Shown here: positions 48,558-57,345 of the stretch, piece by piece
Layout of the letters: each line of letters begins with the position of its first letter
Position numbering within the stretch: the stretch's first letter is position 1
From: Gemmatimonadaceae bacterium
Lineage (GTDB): Bacteria > Gemmatimonadota > Gemmatimonadetes > Gemmatimonadales > Gemmatimonadaceae
Direction: 5' to 3'
Length of the DNA: 64,000 bases
Assembly: GCA_020852815.1 (NCBI GenBank)
Contig: JADZAN010000014.1
Span: 62,001 to 126,000 of the forward strand
The notes under the pieces: generated by a model
Told to the model about the DNA's origin: nothing
The model's input: the letters and a program-made list of their open reading frames with translations, nothing else
The model's database searches: none
Translations under genes and position numbers: made by a program

Positions 48558-51268
48558 GCCTGCACATTCCTCCGGTGCGGCCGGCGAGCGAGCCGGCGGC
48601 GCCAACGGCGTACGAGCCGCCGTCTTCAACCCAGGCGCCCGAGCGCGCGTTTGGCACCGCCCTCGCCAACGCGATGCACGAGCCGTCGTCGCAGTCGGCG
48701 GAGGCCGCGCGCGAGCGCCGCATGCGCGGCGCGCGTGGTGAATCACGCACAGGCGCGGCGAACCTCGACCGCGAGTCGGCGCGCGCGAGCGAACGGACGA
48801 GCGCCACCACGAGCGGGCGCGCCAGCGAGCGTTCACGCGAACGCTCGGACGCGAACGAGCGCGCGAACGAGCGCGCGAACGAGCGCGCGATCGAACGTGC
48901 GAACGCACGCGCGAGTGAGCGTGCGACCGAACGTGCGACCGAACGTGCGACCGAACGTGCGACCGAGCGCGCCGCCGAGCATGGGAGCGAGCGTGAGAGC
49001 GTGCGTGCGAACGCCCGCGCGTCCAAGCGCGCCGGCGAAACTTCGGCGGCCGACCAGCCAGGTCGCGGTGATGCAATGGCCGCTGGGCGCGAGCGCCCAC
49101 TTTCCGCCAGCAGCAAGCGCGACGCTCTCGAAGGCGACGTCACCGAGTCGAGCGCTCAGTCGGCGGAGAGGACCGGCGCGACTGCCGATCGTGACGTCGT
49201 GGGCGATGCGAGCGGAACCACGTCCTTCTCATTCCGCGAGGTCCTCGCCGCGCTGCAGGAAGGGGGCGATGTGCGGGACAGCGCCGAGGAAGGCGAGTCG
49301 TCGGACGATGTCGCCCCCGCCGAGCCTGCGTCGACGGAATCGGAGCTGGCGCGCGCCGAACAGTTTGTCGCCAGCACACTCGAGGCGGCGGTGGCCCCGC
49401 TCGCACCGCTCGCGCTCGTGACGACCGCTGCGGTAGGTGCAACGGCGGCAGACACGCCCGAGGCGCCCGGCGCCGCTGGGCGTGGGACACCGACGCTGAC
49501 GATTGCCGCGCGCGACAAGCGCCCTGACCACGACGCACGCCTCGCCGGAATTGCCGCGGCGCTGGCCCGCAATCCTCTCGCGGTGCGCGGCGAGACCGAG
49601 GCGCTCAACCCCGAGGTGCGTGCGCGACTCGAGCGCGTGATCGAGCGCATGGAGTCCGAGTACGGCTACACCGTCTCGGTCGTGGAGACGGTGCGCTCGC
49701 AGGAGCGGCAGGACGCGCTCTTCGCGCAGGGGCGCACGGCGCCGGGTCCCGTCGTGACGTGGACGCGCAACTCGAAGCACATCGACGGCCTTGCCGCCGA
49801 CGTCGTGATCGACGGCGGCTACACCAACGGCGCGGGGTTCGAGCGCTTGGCGCGCGTGGCGCGCGAGGAAGGGTTGCGCACGCTCTGGCCGCGCGATCCC
49901 GGGCACATCGAGCTCGCGCCTAACGCCGGCTCGACGCTGGCCAGCGCGGCAACGCGCCCGGCCGTCGCGCGCGACGGCGCAGCAGCGGCCGCCGTGCTCC
50001 CCTTCCCCGCCACCGCCAACACGGCGGGGACGCCCCCGGCCATTCCGCATGCCGCACGCGCGGCGTTCGACCCGGCCAGCGCACGCCGAGCGGAGGCCCC
50101 AGCATTGACGTTAGGCAACCGGGCGACGGCCGCGACCACCGCGACCGCCGCGGACACGCCGCTGCTGTCCATCCCGGGAGCGGTGGTGCCGATGCTCGAG
50201 GAAGGGAGCGCGCTTCCGCCGCTGGCGCTGGAGGTCGGCCCCTTCCTGTCCGGGGAGCGCCGGGCGGCGGACGCCGCCGTGCGCGCCACTCCCGTCGCCC
50301 CCACGCAGGCCAACGGTTCGCAGCATGCCGCGCCGGCTCGCATCGTGGGTGTAGCGCCCGTCGCGACAGTCGCGACCGTCGCGCCGGTAGCCTCCGTGGC
50401 CCCGGTCGCCCAGGTCGCGCAGGTCGCGCAGGTGGCAGAGGTCGCGCGTGTGGGCGGCGCGGCCAGTGCATCAGCGCCCGGCGCGACATCGGTCGACACC
50501 GGCGCCCCCACCGCCCCCACGCTCCTCCACGGACCCGCCGTTGCACGTGACGGCAACACCCGCGGCTCGACGAGCAGCGAGCGCCACGCATCGCTCGAGC
50601 GCGGCGACCGTGGGCGTGGCGGCGACGACGAGCGAAGCGACGCCGTGGCTGGCGTGCCAACGCCGCGCAGCGAGCGCGAAGGGAGTTCGCTCCCGCTGGC
50701 GCGCGAGCTGGCGGCGCGCGAGCTCTCTTCGCTCGGCTTGAGCGAGCGCGGAACTGCATCGCCGGTCGCCGGGCTCTCGCACTCCGATGCCACCGAGCGC
50801 ATCGCGCGCGTCCTGCGCATCCAGGACGCGGGCAATGACCGCCCGCTCTCGTCGGTGCTGCTGCGACTCGACTCGCCCGACGGCGGCGAGGACCGCATCC
50901 GTATCGACATGCGCGGGCGCTCGATCGGGGCCACGCTCGACGTGGCCGACCCGCAGGCGGCCGAGCAGCTGCGGCAGCACGTGGGAGAACTGCAGCAGGC
51001 GCTGCAGCGACAGGGGTTGGAGGGCGAGTCGCTTCTCGTCCGCACGACCCAACGCACGACGGATGCAACGACGCTCACCGCATCGGCGGTTGCCGCCGAG
51101 CGCGACGTGTTGCGGGCGGCATCAGCCTCGGCTTCGGATGGCGGAGGCTCCACCGCGAAGGATTCGCGCAACCCGAATCGCGCGCCGCTCGATCGTGAGT
51201 ACGCGCGCGAGGGCACCGACCAACAGCGGTCGCGGCAGCGCCGTGACGGCAAGGGAGACAATCGGTGA
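48554..51268 (+). CDS. fliK: FliK hook-length control protein with embedded M15 peptidase domain
   Basis: 904 residues, about twice the usual FliK. Residues 1-250 are low-complexity, including ERAT/ERAN tetrapeptide repeats (about 100-150). Residues about 345-456 form a D,D-/L,D-peptidase M15 (VanY/Ply500) fold: Arg in ETVRSQERQDALFAQGR, zinc ligands His409 and Asp416 (SKHIDGLAADVV) and His451 in DPGHIEL with catalytic Asp448. The 7-residue His-Asp spacing and DxxH match Ply500. Residues 460-750 are Ala/Pro/Val-rich linker; about 768-835 is the FliK C-terminal domain (SVLLRLDSPDGGEDRIRIDM, AEQLRQHVGELQQALQRQGL). The start overlaps the previous stop. The protein probably measures the hook and carries a peptidoglycan hydrolase to the periplasm. 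Confidence 0.88.
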   Translation: MSLHIPPVRPASEPAAPTAYEPPSSTQAPERAFGTALANAMHEPSSQSAEAARERRMRGARGESRTGAANLDRESARASERTSATTSGRASERSRERSDANERANERANERAIERANARASERATERATERATERATERAAEHGSERESVRANARASKRAGETSAADQPGRGDAMAAGRERPLSASSKRDALEGDVTESSAQSAERTGATADRDVVGDASGTTSFSFREVLAALQEGGDVRDSAEEGESSDDVAPAEPASTESELARAEQFVASTLEAAVAPLAPLALVTTAAVGATAADTPEAPGAAGRGTPTLTIAARDKRPDHDARLAGIAAALARNPLAVRGETEALNPEVRARLERVIERMESEYGYTVSVVETVRSQERQDALFAQGRTAPGPVVTWTRNSKHIDGLAADVVIDGGYTNGAGFERLARVAREEGLRTLWPRDPGHIELAPNAGSTLASAATRPAVARDGAAAAAVLPFPATANTAGTPPAIPHAARAAFDPASARRAEAPALTLGNRATAATTATAADTPLLSIPGAVVPMLEEGSALPPLALEVGPFLSGERRAADAAVRATPVAPTQANGSQHAAPARIVGVAPVATVATVAPVASVAPVAQVAQVAQVAEVARVGGAASASAPGATSVDTGAPTAPTLLHGPAVARDGNTRGSTSSERHASLERGDRGRGGDDERSDAVAGVPTPRSEREGSSLPLARELAARELSSLGLSERGTASPVAGLSHSDATERIARVLRIQDAGNDRPLSSVLLRLDSPDGGEDRIRIDMRGRSIGATLDVADPQAAEQLRQHVGELQQALQRQGLEGESLLVRTTQRTTDATTLTASAVAAERDVLRAASASASDGGGSTAKDSRNPNRAPLDREYAREGTDQQRSRQRRDGKGDNR
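48851..48972 (+). repeat. 12-bp in-frame tandem repeat in fliK
   Basis: About ten imperfect 12-bp units (GCGAACGAGCGC / GCGACCGAACGT) encode E-R-A-N and E-R-A-T tetrapeptides. Copy-number change would lengthen or shorten the FliK ruler in steps of four residues without frameshift. Confidence 0.9.
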
Positions 51269-51990
51269 GCAACATCATCACAGCCGCGAGCAAGTCCGTG
51301 TATGCCGCGACGTCGAGTTCGTCGTCCTCCGGGTCGTCGAGTTCGTCGTCAACGCAGACCGCGGTAGCTGGCGGCAGCATGGACAAGAATGCCTTCCTGA
51401 AGCTCCTGACCACGCAGATGCGTTACCAGGATCCGCTGGATCCGATGGACGGGAAGCAGATGGCGGCCGACCTCGCGCAGTTCTCGGGGTTGGAGCAGCT
51501 CCTCAACATCAACGAGAAGCTGGAGGCGCAGGCCGGGCAGTACGCCGGGCTGGCCCAGGCGATGAGCAACGTCTCGGCGATGGGGACGATCGGCAAGACG
51601 GTGATGATCGAGAGCGACAAGGTCCTGCTGACCAAGGATGCCGACGGCAACCTGGGCGGGTCCGTGCTGGCCGACATCACCACGAGCGGCGTGGCCACAC
51701 TCACGCTGCTGGACAAGTCCGGCAGGGAAGTCGGATCACGGTCGTTAGGCTACATCGGCACGGGCACGCAGCAGTCCTTCGACATCGGGTCGGCCGCCAA
51801 CGGCCTTTCCGCGGAGGGAGCGTACCAGGTGCGCATCGATGTGGCCGGCACCGACGGCAAGGACGTGCCGCAGAAGACGTACACGGTCGGTAGGGTCGAT
51901 GGGCTCATGTACGGGACGGACGGCGCCGCCATGCTCACCATGGGGCCGCTCCAGATCGCCTACAGCGCCATCATCAAGATCCTCGCCTAG
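51265..51990 (+). CDS. flgD: Hook-capping protein FlgD
   Basis: 241 residues. The N-terminal export/cap region is canonical (MDKNAFLKLLTTQMRYQDPL, FSGLEQLLNINEKL) and the C-terminal beta domain carries TLLDKSGREVGSRSLG. GTG start overlapping the fliK stop. A Ser-rich stretch near residue 15-25 is unusual. Confidence 0.95.
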   Translation: MSNIITAASKSVYAATSSSSSSGSSSSSSTQTAVAGGSMDKNAFLKLLTTQMRYQDPLDPMDGKQMAADLAQFSGLEQLLNINEKLEAQAGQYAGLAQAMSNVSAMGTIGKTVMIESDKVLLTKDADGNLGGSVLADITTSGVATLTLLDKSGREVGSRSLGYIGTGTQQSFDIGSAANGLSAEGAYQVRIDVAGTDGKDVPQKTYTVGRVDGLMYGTDGAAMLTMGPLQIAYSAIIKILA

Positions 51991-52033
51991 ACGCGGTTTC
52001 CACCCTCCACTTCCCCGACAGGACCAGTACCCC

Positions 52034-53329
52034 ATGATGCGTTCGCTTTTCTCCGGTGTGTCCGGCCTGCGCAACCACCAGGTGCGCATGGACGTCATCG
52101 GCAACAACATCTCGAACGTCAACACCGTCGCTTTCAAGGCCGGGCGCGTGACGTTCAAGGAAGGCTTTGCCCAGCTCCTGCAGGGCGCCTCACGTCCCCC
52201 CGGTGACCTCGGCGGCATCAACCCGATCCAGGTTGGCCTCGGCATGCAGATCGGCTCCGTCGACATGATGTACAGCCAGGGCAACCTCGAGACCACCGGC
52301 CTCACCACCGACCTGGCCATCCAGGGCGACTCGTTCTTCGTCGTGAAGAAGGGGACGCAGAACTACTACACCCGCTCCGGCAACTTCCAGTTGGACGCCG
52401 ACGGGCAGCTCGTCTCGCCCACCAACGGCTTCGTGGTGCAGGGGCGGATGGCCGACAACGGCGTCTTTCTCGACGGCGTGCGCCCCATCACGCTCCCCGT
52501 GGGCCAGAAGACGGCCGCCAAGGCGACCGACTCGGCCAAGCTCGCCGGCAACCTCGACGCCGCCGCCCCGGTCTTCGTCGGGACGTTCGACGCCACCGGG
52601 CGTGCCGACCCGCAGAACGCCGACTCGTGGTCGGAAACGTCGATCACCGTCTTCGATTCGTTAGGCAACCAGCACGACCTCAAGCTGCAGTTCTGGAAGA
52701 CCGGCGCCGACACCTGGAGCTGGCAGGTCGACGGGACCAACCTCCCCGCCGGCTTCACCCCGCCCAACAGCACCCCGCAGACCCTCCAGTTCGACACCAT
52801 GGGGATCCTGATGACCGCGGCGCCCACCAGCCCGCCGGTCATCTCCTTCACCCCGCCGGGCGCCAACCAGGTCGACATCACCCTCGACCTCGGCGGCAAC
52901 ACCGTCAACGGCATCACCTCGTTTGCCGGCACCAACACCGCGGTCCTCAAGGACCAGAACGGCTACGAGGCCGGCCAGCTGCAAAACTTCTCCATCGACC
53001 GCACGGGGCTCATCACCGGCGCGTTCACCAACGGCACCAACGTCGTCCTGGCGCAGATCGTCCTCGCCGACTTCAACAACCCCGGCGGCCTCCTGCGCGT
53101 GGGCGACAACATGTACGCCGTGTCGGGCAACTCGGGCGGCGCCGTCCTCGGCTACTCGCTCGAGGGGATCCAGTCGACCATGACGTCCGGCGCCCTCGAA
53201 ATGTCGAACGTCGACCTGGCGCAGGAATTCACGAACATGATCGTGACCCAGCGCGGCTTCCAGGCCAATTCCCGCGTCATCACGAGCAGCGACGAGATGC
53301 TGCAGGAACTCGTGAACCTGAAGCGGTAG
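52034..53329 (+). CDS. flgE: Flagellar hook protein FlgE
   Basis: 431 residues. N-terminal rod/hook motif SGLRNHQVRMDVIGNNISNV followed by NTVAFKAGRVTF, and the C-terminal SNVDLAQEFTNMIVTQRGFQ then ANSRVITSSDEMLQELVNL are diagnostic. ATG 52034 begins the canonical N terminus. Extra mass in the middle is domain D1/D2 (beta-rich). No flgG-like second copy is in the window. Confidence 0.95.
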   Translation: MMRSLFSGVSGLRNHQVRMDVIGNNISNVNTVAFKAGRVTFKEGFAQLLQGASRPPGDLGGINPIQVGLGMQIGSVDMMYSQGNLETTGLTTDLAIQGDSFFVVKKGTQNYYTRSGNFQLDADGQLVSPTNGFVVQGRMADNGVFLDGVRPITLPVGQKTAAKATDSAKLAGNLDAAAPVFVGTFDATGRADPQNADSWSETSITVFDSLGNQHDLKLQFWKTGADTWSWQVDGTNLPAGFTPPNSTPQTLQFDTMGILMTAAPTSPPVISFTPPGANQVDITLDLGGNTVNGITSFAGTNTAVLKDQNGYEAGQLQNFSIDRTGLITGAFTNGTNVVLAQIVLADFNNPGGLLRVGDNMYAVSGNSGGAVLGYSLEGIQSTMTSGALEMSNVDLAQEFTNMIVTQRGFQANSRVITSSDEMLQELVNLKR

Positions 53330-53339
53330 GCGCACCCTG

Positions 53340-53384
53340 AACGACGGCGGCGGCGCGACTCCGGGTCGCGCCGCCGCTCGTTGG
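53340..53384 (+). terminator. Terminator after flgE
   Basis: A 12-bp perfect stem (53348-53359 with 53365-53376), loop TCCGG, then CTCGTTGGG. It would divide the flgB-flgE unit from the fliL unit. Confidence 0.7.
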
Positions 53385-53504
53385 GTCCGCGCTCAGCGCG
53401 GAGGAAAATACCGCCCCCCCTTCCCCGGCAAAGGCTTCCGCCTCGCGCATTCGTGCCGGGAAGCCACGCGGGGCTCCACCCCCCACAACCGATCGCGTAA
53501 GGCA

Positions 53505-53538
53505 TTGGCATTTCGTGCGTTAGCTCACGAAGCGCCAA
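53505..53538 (+). promoter_or_regulatory. Structured leader candidate upstream of fliL
   Basis: A two-part hairpin: TTGGC/GCCAA outer stem, TTCGTG/CACGAA inner stem, loop CGTTAGCT, 137 bp before fliL. The remaining 345-bp gap holds the flgE terminator but no recognisable promoter; GG-N8-GC near 53507 has the wrong spacing for sigma-54. Confidence 0.35.
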
Positions 53539-53674
53539 CCGCGCCGCCTCCCCTTTCGTGTGGCCCGCGGCGTGCCTTCTCACAGCTGCGCACGTCGTGC
53601 GTTCGCCGGCCGGCCCAGACTCGCCGAGCCGCGCCCCGCGACTCCAGAGGCCGCTCACGCTTTCGGTTCCGCTC

Positions 53675-54274
53675 ATGTCAGAACAAGCCGCAGCACCTGA
53701 AGAGGGTGCAGAAAAGCCCGCCAAGGCGGCGCCCAAGGGGGTCGTCCTCATCGGCGCCCTGGTGGGGTCGCTCCTGATTGGCGGGGCGGCCGGCGTCTTT
53801 GCCGTTGGCCCCATGCTCGCCAAGAAGTCGGGCTACGTCGTGACCGCGCATGCGGAGGGCGACTCGGCCTCCGCCGAGGGGGAGGCGGGGGGCGAGGGCG
53901 ACGCGGCGGCGGAAGGGGGGCACGGCGGCGGCAAGGAAGGCGAGGGGGGAGCGCCGGCCAACCTGCACCTCGTCGACAACCTGGTCCTGAACCCGGCCGG
54001 CTCGGGTGGCTCGCGCTTCCTCATGCTCGCCGCGGCGATCGAGTTCTCCGACGCCGCGCTGGTCGAGGAGACCAAGGCCCGCGACGCCGAGGTGCGCGAC
54101 ATCGTGCTGCGCGTCATGGGCGCCAAGTCGGTCGAGCAGCTCTCCGAGATGTCGAACCGCGAGGCCATCAAGCACGAGCTGGCCGATTCGCTGGCGACGC
54201 TGTTCAAGCCGAAGAAGGGCTCCAGGAAAAAGCCCATCTCGCGCATCTACTTCCCCCAGTTTGTCATCCAGTAG
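53675..54274 (+). CDS. fliL: Flagellar basal-body-associated protein FliL
   Basis: About 199 residues: a Lys/Ala-rich N terminus, one transmembrane helix (GVVLIGALVGSLLIGGAAGV), a Gly/Glu-rich periplasmic linker and a stomatin-like periplasmic domain (NLVLNPAGSGGSRFLMLAAA, EFSDAALVEETKARDAEVRD, SRIYFPQFVIQ). ATG 53675 was chosen just before the anchor. Confidence 0.9.
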   Translation: MSEQAAAPEEGAEKPAKAAPKGVVLIGALVGSLLIGGAAGVFAVGPMLAKKSGYVVTAHAEGDSASAEGEAGGEGDAAAEGGHGGGKEGEGGAPANLHLVDNLVLNPAGSGGSRFLMLAAAIEFSDAALVEETKARDAEVRDIVLRVMGAKSVEQLSEMSNREAIKHELADSLATLFKPKKGSRKKPISRIYFPQFVIQ

Positions 54275-54277
54275 GCC

Positions 54278-55306
54278 GTGGCCTCCGAGACACTCTCCCA
54301 GAACGAGATTGACGCCCTCCTCGGTGGCGGGGGGCGATCGACCGTTGCCGCCGCGCTGCCGTCGGCCCGCGACATCCTCGCGGAGGCGCAGGTCTACGAC
54401 TTCCGGCGTCCGCACCGCATCTCCAAGGAGAAGCTGCGGACGCTGGAGGCGATGTACGAGCGCTTCGCGAAGTCGCTGGAGGGATGGCTCCTCGGGCGCG
54501 TGCGCGGGGGCGTGGCGTTGCAGCTGCAAAGCGTCGAGCAGTTCTCGTTCGGTGAGTTCACCCTGTCGCTCCCGACCCCCTGCGCCTCGTACACCTTCGA
54601 GTTGCGGGATACCGGCGGGCAGCAGGGGGTGATCGACTTCGGGCACGAGTTCGCCTACTTCCTGGTCGACCGCCTCTTTGGCGGGAGCGGGACGCCCGCG
54701 CTCCCCAACCGCGCCCTCACGCCCATCGAGCGCATGGCCGTGCGCATGGTCGCCGACCGCGTGCTCAGCGTGCTGGGCGAAGTGTGGCAGGACTACATCG
54801 AGATGGACCTGGGCCTCACCGGCTTCGAGTCCATTCCCGAGATCCTGCGCGTCGCCAACCGCGAGGATCCGGTTCTCGTGGCCAACATCGAGGTGGCCGC
54901 CGCCGAGACGCGGTCGCTTCTCCTCGTTTGTCTCCCGTTCGCCGTCCTCGAGCGCTTCTTTGCCGGCGGCAACGAGCGCCGCGCCTCGATGCTGGGGACG
55001 CCGCAGGAGCAGGAGCTGAACCGCGACCTGGCCGAGCTCTCGGTGCGCGGGGCCCGCATTCCCGTCGCGGCGCGCCTTCCCTCGTTCCGCATGTCGATGC
55101 GCGAACTCCTCGCCCTCTCGTCGGGGAGCGTGGTGTCGACGGGCGTGACGCGCAACGAGGAGCTCGACGTCATCGTTGGATCGCAACCTCGCTTCAGGGC
55201 ATCGCCGGGCCGCATCGGTCCGTCGCTCGCCGTTCGCCTTACCGACGGGCTCCTTCCGGCGCCCGAGACCGACACCCTCCCGATCACGCGGACCACGTTG
55301 CCATGA
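54278..55306 (+). CDS. fliM: Flagellar motor switch protein FliM
   Basis: 342 residues from a GTG start. The CheY-P binding N terminus is intact (LSQNEIDALLGGG), then the middle CheC-like domain (YDFRRPHRISKEKLRTLEAM, IEMDLGLTGFESIPEILR) and the C-terminal SPOA domain (RIPVAARLPSFRMSMREL). The stop overlaps the fliN start (ATGA). Confidence 0.96.
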   Translation: MASETLSQNEIDALLGGGGRSTVAAALPSARDILAEAQVYDFRRPHRISKEKLRTLEAMYERFAKSLEGWLLGRVRGGVALQLQSVEQFSFGEFTLSLPTPCASYTFELRDTGGQQGVIDFGHEFAYFLVDRLFGGSGTPALPNRALTPIERMAVRMVADRVLSVLGEVWQDYIEMDLGLTGFESIPEILRVANREDPVLVANIEVAAAETRSLLLVCLPFAVLERFFAGGNERRASMLGTPQEQELNRDLAELSVRGARIPVAARLPSFRMSMRELLALSSGSVVSTGVTRNEELDVIVGSQPRFRASPGRIGPSLAVRLTDGLLPAPETDTLPITRTTLP

Positions 55307-55644
55307 CCGCACCCGACACCAGCATGCCCGACCCGATGGAGGCGAACTTCGAGGAGATCACGTCCGTCCTCTCGGCGGGCGGCGAGGTTCCCATCTCGCT
55401 CCTCCTCGACCTCACGCTCCCCGTCTCGATCGAGTTGGGGCGCACTGCCATGACGGTGCAGGAAGTGCTGCGCCTCGGGCGTGGCAGCGTGATCCAGCTC
55501 GACCGCCTGGCGGGCGAGCCGATCGACATCTACGTCGGCGACCGCCGCTTCGCCGAGGGTGAAGTGGTGGTGCTGGGCGAACACTTCGGCGTGCGCATCA
55601 CGCGCATCCTGTCCAAGAAGGCGATCGCGGAGGCCGCGGCGTGA
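55303..55644 (+). CDS. fliN: Flagellar motor switch protein FliN
   Basis: 113 residues: an acidic N terminus and a SPOA domain (LLLDLTLPVSIELGRTAMTV, GSVIQLDRLAGEPIDIYVGD, RITRIL). Overlaps fliM and fliOP by 4 bp each. Confidence 0.96.
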   Translation: MTAPDTSMPDPMEANFEEITSVLSAGGEVPISLLLDLTLPVSIELGRTAMTVQEVLRLGRGSVIQLDRLAGEPIDIYVGDRRFAEGEVVVLGEHFGVRITRILSKKAIAEAAA

Positions 55645-56990
55645 CGTTCAGTTCCATCGTCGGCGTCGCGCTGACCCTTGCCTTCGTCCTCGGCCTCCTC
55701 GCGGTCACCATGCGATTGTTGCGCAAGGTGTCGCAGGGGAGCGCTCTGGGGCGCGGCCAGGACCGCGTGTCGCTGGAGGTGGTGCAGCGCATCGCGTTAG
55801 GCCCCCGCCAGGGGATCGCCGTGGTGCGCATTGGCGAACAGCTGGTGGCGGTGAGCGTTGGCGAGGGGGGGGTGCGTACGCTGGCGGAGCTGGAGGCGGT
55901 GGAGGGGTCGGTTCCGTCGACCGTGCACGCCACGGCCGTTGCCCCGGTCGAGACACCGGTGGCGGGGACGCGCGATTTCCGCACGGCGCTGATGCACGGG
56001 CTCCGCTCGGCGGGGCTTCCGCTGGCGCTGGCGCTGCTGGCCGGGGCGACGTTAGGCGCCGGGGCGGTTGCGGCGCAGGCGGCGACGCAGCCCGCGACGC
56101 GCCTGGCGACGCCGCCGGCGACACGCCCCGCGACACCGCCGGCGATGCCGCCAGCCGCAACTCCGCAGCGTCCGGCGCCGGCTGGTGGCGCCGCATCGCG
56201 TCCCGGCGCCGCCGCGGCCGCGGCCGTCGGCCAGCCGCAACGTCCGGTCACCGCCACGCCGTCGGTGCCGGCGGCTCCGCAGGGCAACGCACTCGATGAT
56301 GCGTTAGGCAAGGCGATGCCCAAGCTCGACCTCGCCGTCGACGGGAGCAAGCCGGGCGGGCTCCGCCTGAGCGGTTCGGTGGGGATCGTCATCATGATGG
56401 GGCTCCTGACGCTCCTTCCGACGCTGGTCCTCATGATGACCAGCTTCACGCGCATCCTCATCGTGCTGCAGTTCCTCAAGCAGGCGCTGGGGACGCAGTC
56501 GGCCCCACCATCGCAGCTCGTGAGCGCGCTCGCCTTGCTCCTGACGGGCTTCGTGATGGCCCCGACCATGTCCGAGGTGAACCGCGTCGCCATTGCCCCC
56601 TGGCTCGACGGGCAAATCGAACAGGGCGTGATGATGAAGAACGCGCTGGGGCCGATGCGCGAGTTCATGCTGCGCCAGACGCGCGAGCGCGACATCACCG
56701 CCTTCGTCGACATGGCCGGCGGCACCCCGCCCGCGCGCCCCGAAGACGTCTCCACGATCGTCCTCACCAGCGCCTTCGTCACCAGCGAACTGCGCACCGC
56801 CTTCCAGCTCGGCTTCGTCCTGTTCCTCCCGTTCATCATCATCGACATCGTCGTCAGCTCGGTCCTGATGAGCATGGGGATGTTCATGCTCCCGCCGGCA
56901 ATGATCTCCATGCCCTTCAAGCTCCTCCTCTTCGTCCTCGTCGACGGCTGGTCGCTCCTGATCCAGTCGCTCGTCCAGGGCTTTCGTTAG
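55641..56990 (+). CDS. fliP: FliO-FliP fusion, flagellar export gate
   Basis: 449 residues in one uninterrupted frame. Residues 1-95 resemble FliO: a transmembrane helix (VGVALTLAFVLGLLAVTMRL) and a small beta domain (VSLEVVQRIALGPRQGIAVV). Residues 112-147 look like the FliP signal peptide (GLPLALALLAGATLGAGAVA), followed by a Pro/Ala/Thr linker and the whole FliP core (SFTRILIVLQFLKQALGTQS, MREFMLRQTRERDITAFVDM, ELRTAFQLGFVLFLPFIIID, PPAMISMPFKLLLFVLVDGW). FliO and FliP are normally separate. An internal ATG at 55992 could start FliP alone. Confidence 0.88.
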   Translation: MTFSSIVGVALTLAFVLGLLAVTMRLLRKVSQGSALGRGQDRVSLEVVQRIALGPRQGIAVVRIGEQLVAVSVGEGGVRTLAELEAVEGSVPSTVHATAVAPVETPVAGTRDFRTALMHGLRSAGLPLALALLAGATLGAGAVAAQAATQPATRLATPPATRPATPPAMPPAATPQRPAPAGGAASRPGAAAAAAVGQPQRPVTATPSVPAAPQGNALDDALGKAMPKLDLAVDGSKPGGLRLSGSVGIVIMMGLLTLLPTLVLMMTSFTRILIVLQFLKQALGTQSAPPSQLVSALALLLTGFVMAPTMSEVNRVAIAPWLDGQIEQGVMMKNALGPMREFMLRQTRERDITAFVDMAGGTPPARPEDVSTIVLTSAFVTSELRTAFQLGFVLFLPFIIIDIVVSSVLMSMGMFMLPPAMISMPFKLLLFVLVDGWSLLIQSLVQGFR

Positions 56991-56995
56991 GCACC

Positions 56996-57060
56996 CCTCG
57001 TCCCCAGCCTTCGCTGGGTCAGGCCTCTCGTCCTCTCGTCTTCTCGTCTTCTCGTCTTCT
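56996..57060. repeat. Hairpin plus octamer leader repeat before fliQ
   Basis: GTCCCCAGC-CTTC-GCTGGG then CTCTCGTC and three CTCGTCTT octamers run to the base before the fliQ ATG. It interrupts the otherwise tightly packed export-gate operon and leaves no Shine-Dalgarno. Confidence 0.92.
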
Positions 57061-57061
57061 G

Positions 57062-57334
57062 ATGTCCTACGCCCTCGTCACGGACCTCGCCCGCAACGCC
57101 ATGCTGGTCGCGATGCTCCTCGCCGCGCCCCTCCTCGCGGTGTCGCTCATCATCGGGCTCCTGGTCAGCATCCTCCAGACGGTGACGCAGATCCAGGAGC
57201 AGACGCTCTCGTTCGTCCCCAAGCTTGTGGGGATCGCCGCCGTCTTCATGGTCGGGCTCCCGTGGATGTTGCAGCTGCTGGTCGACTACACGCAGAAGTT
57301 ATTCCGCTCGCTCCCCGCCCTCATCACCAACTGA
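57062..57334 (+). CDS. fliQ: Flagellar export gate protein FliQ
   Basis: 90 residues, two transmembrane helices (AMLVAMLLAAPLLAVSLIIG; GIAAVFMVGLPWMLQLLVDY) around QTVTQIQEQTLSFVPKL, the family core. The ATG directly follows the octamer repeat. Confidence 0.96.
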   Translation: MSYALVTDLARNAMLVAMLLAAPLLAVSLIIGLLVSILQTVTQIQEQTLSFVPKLVGIAAVFMVGLPWMLQLLVDYTQKLFRSLPALITN

Positions 57335-57345
57335 GCGCACCACGG

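Noticed and set aside
53501-53520. Sigma-54 promoter candidate upstream of fliL
   Set aside because: TGGCA is present, but the GG to GC distance is 8 instead of 10.
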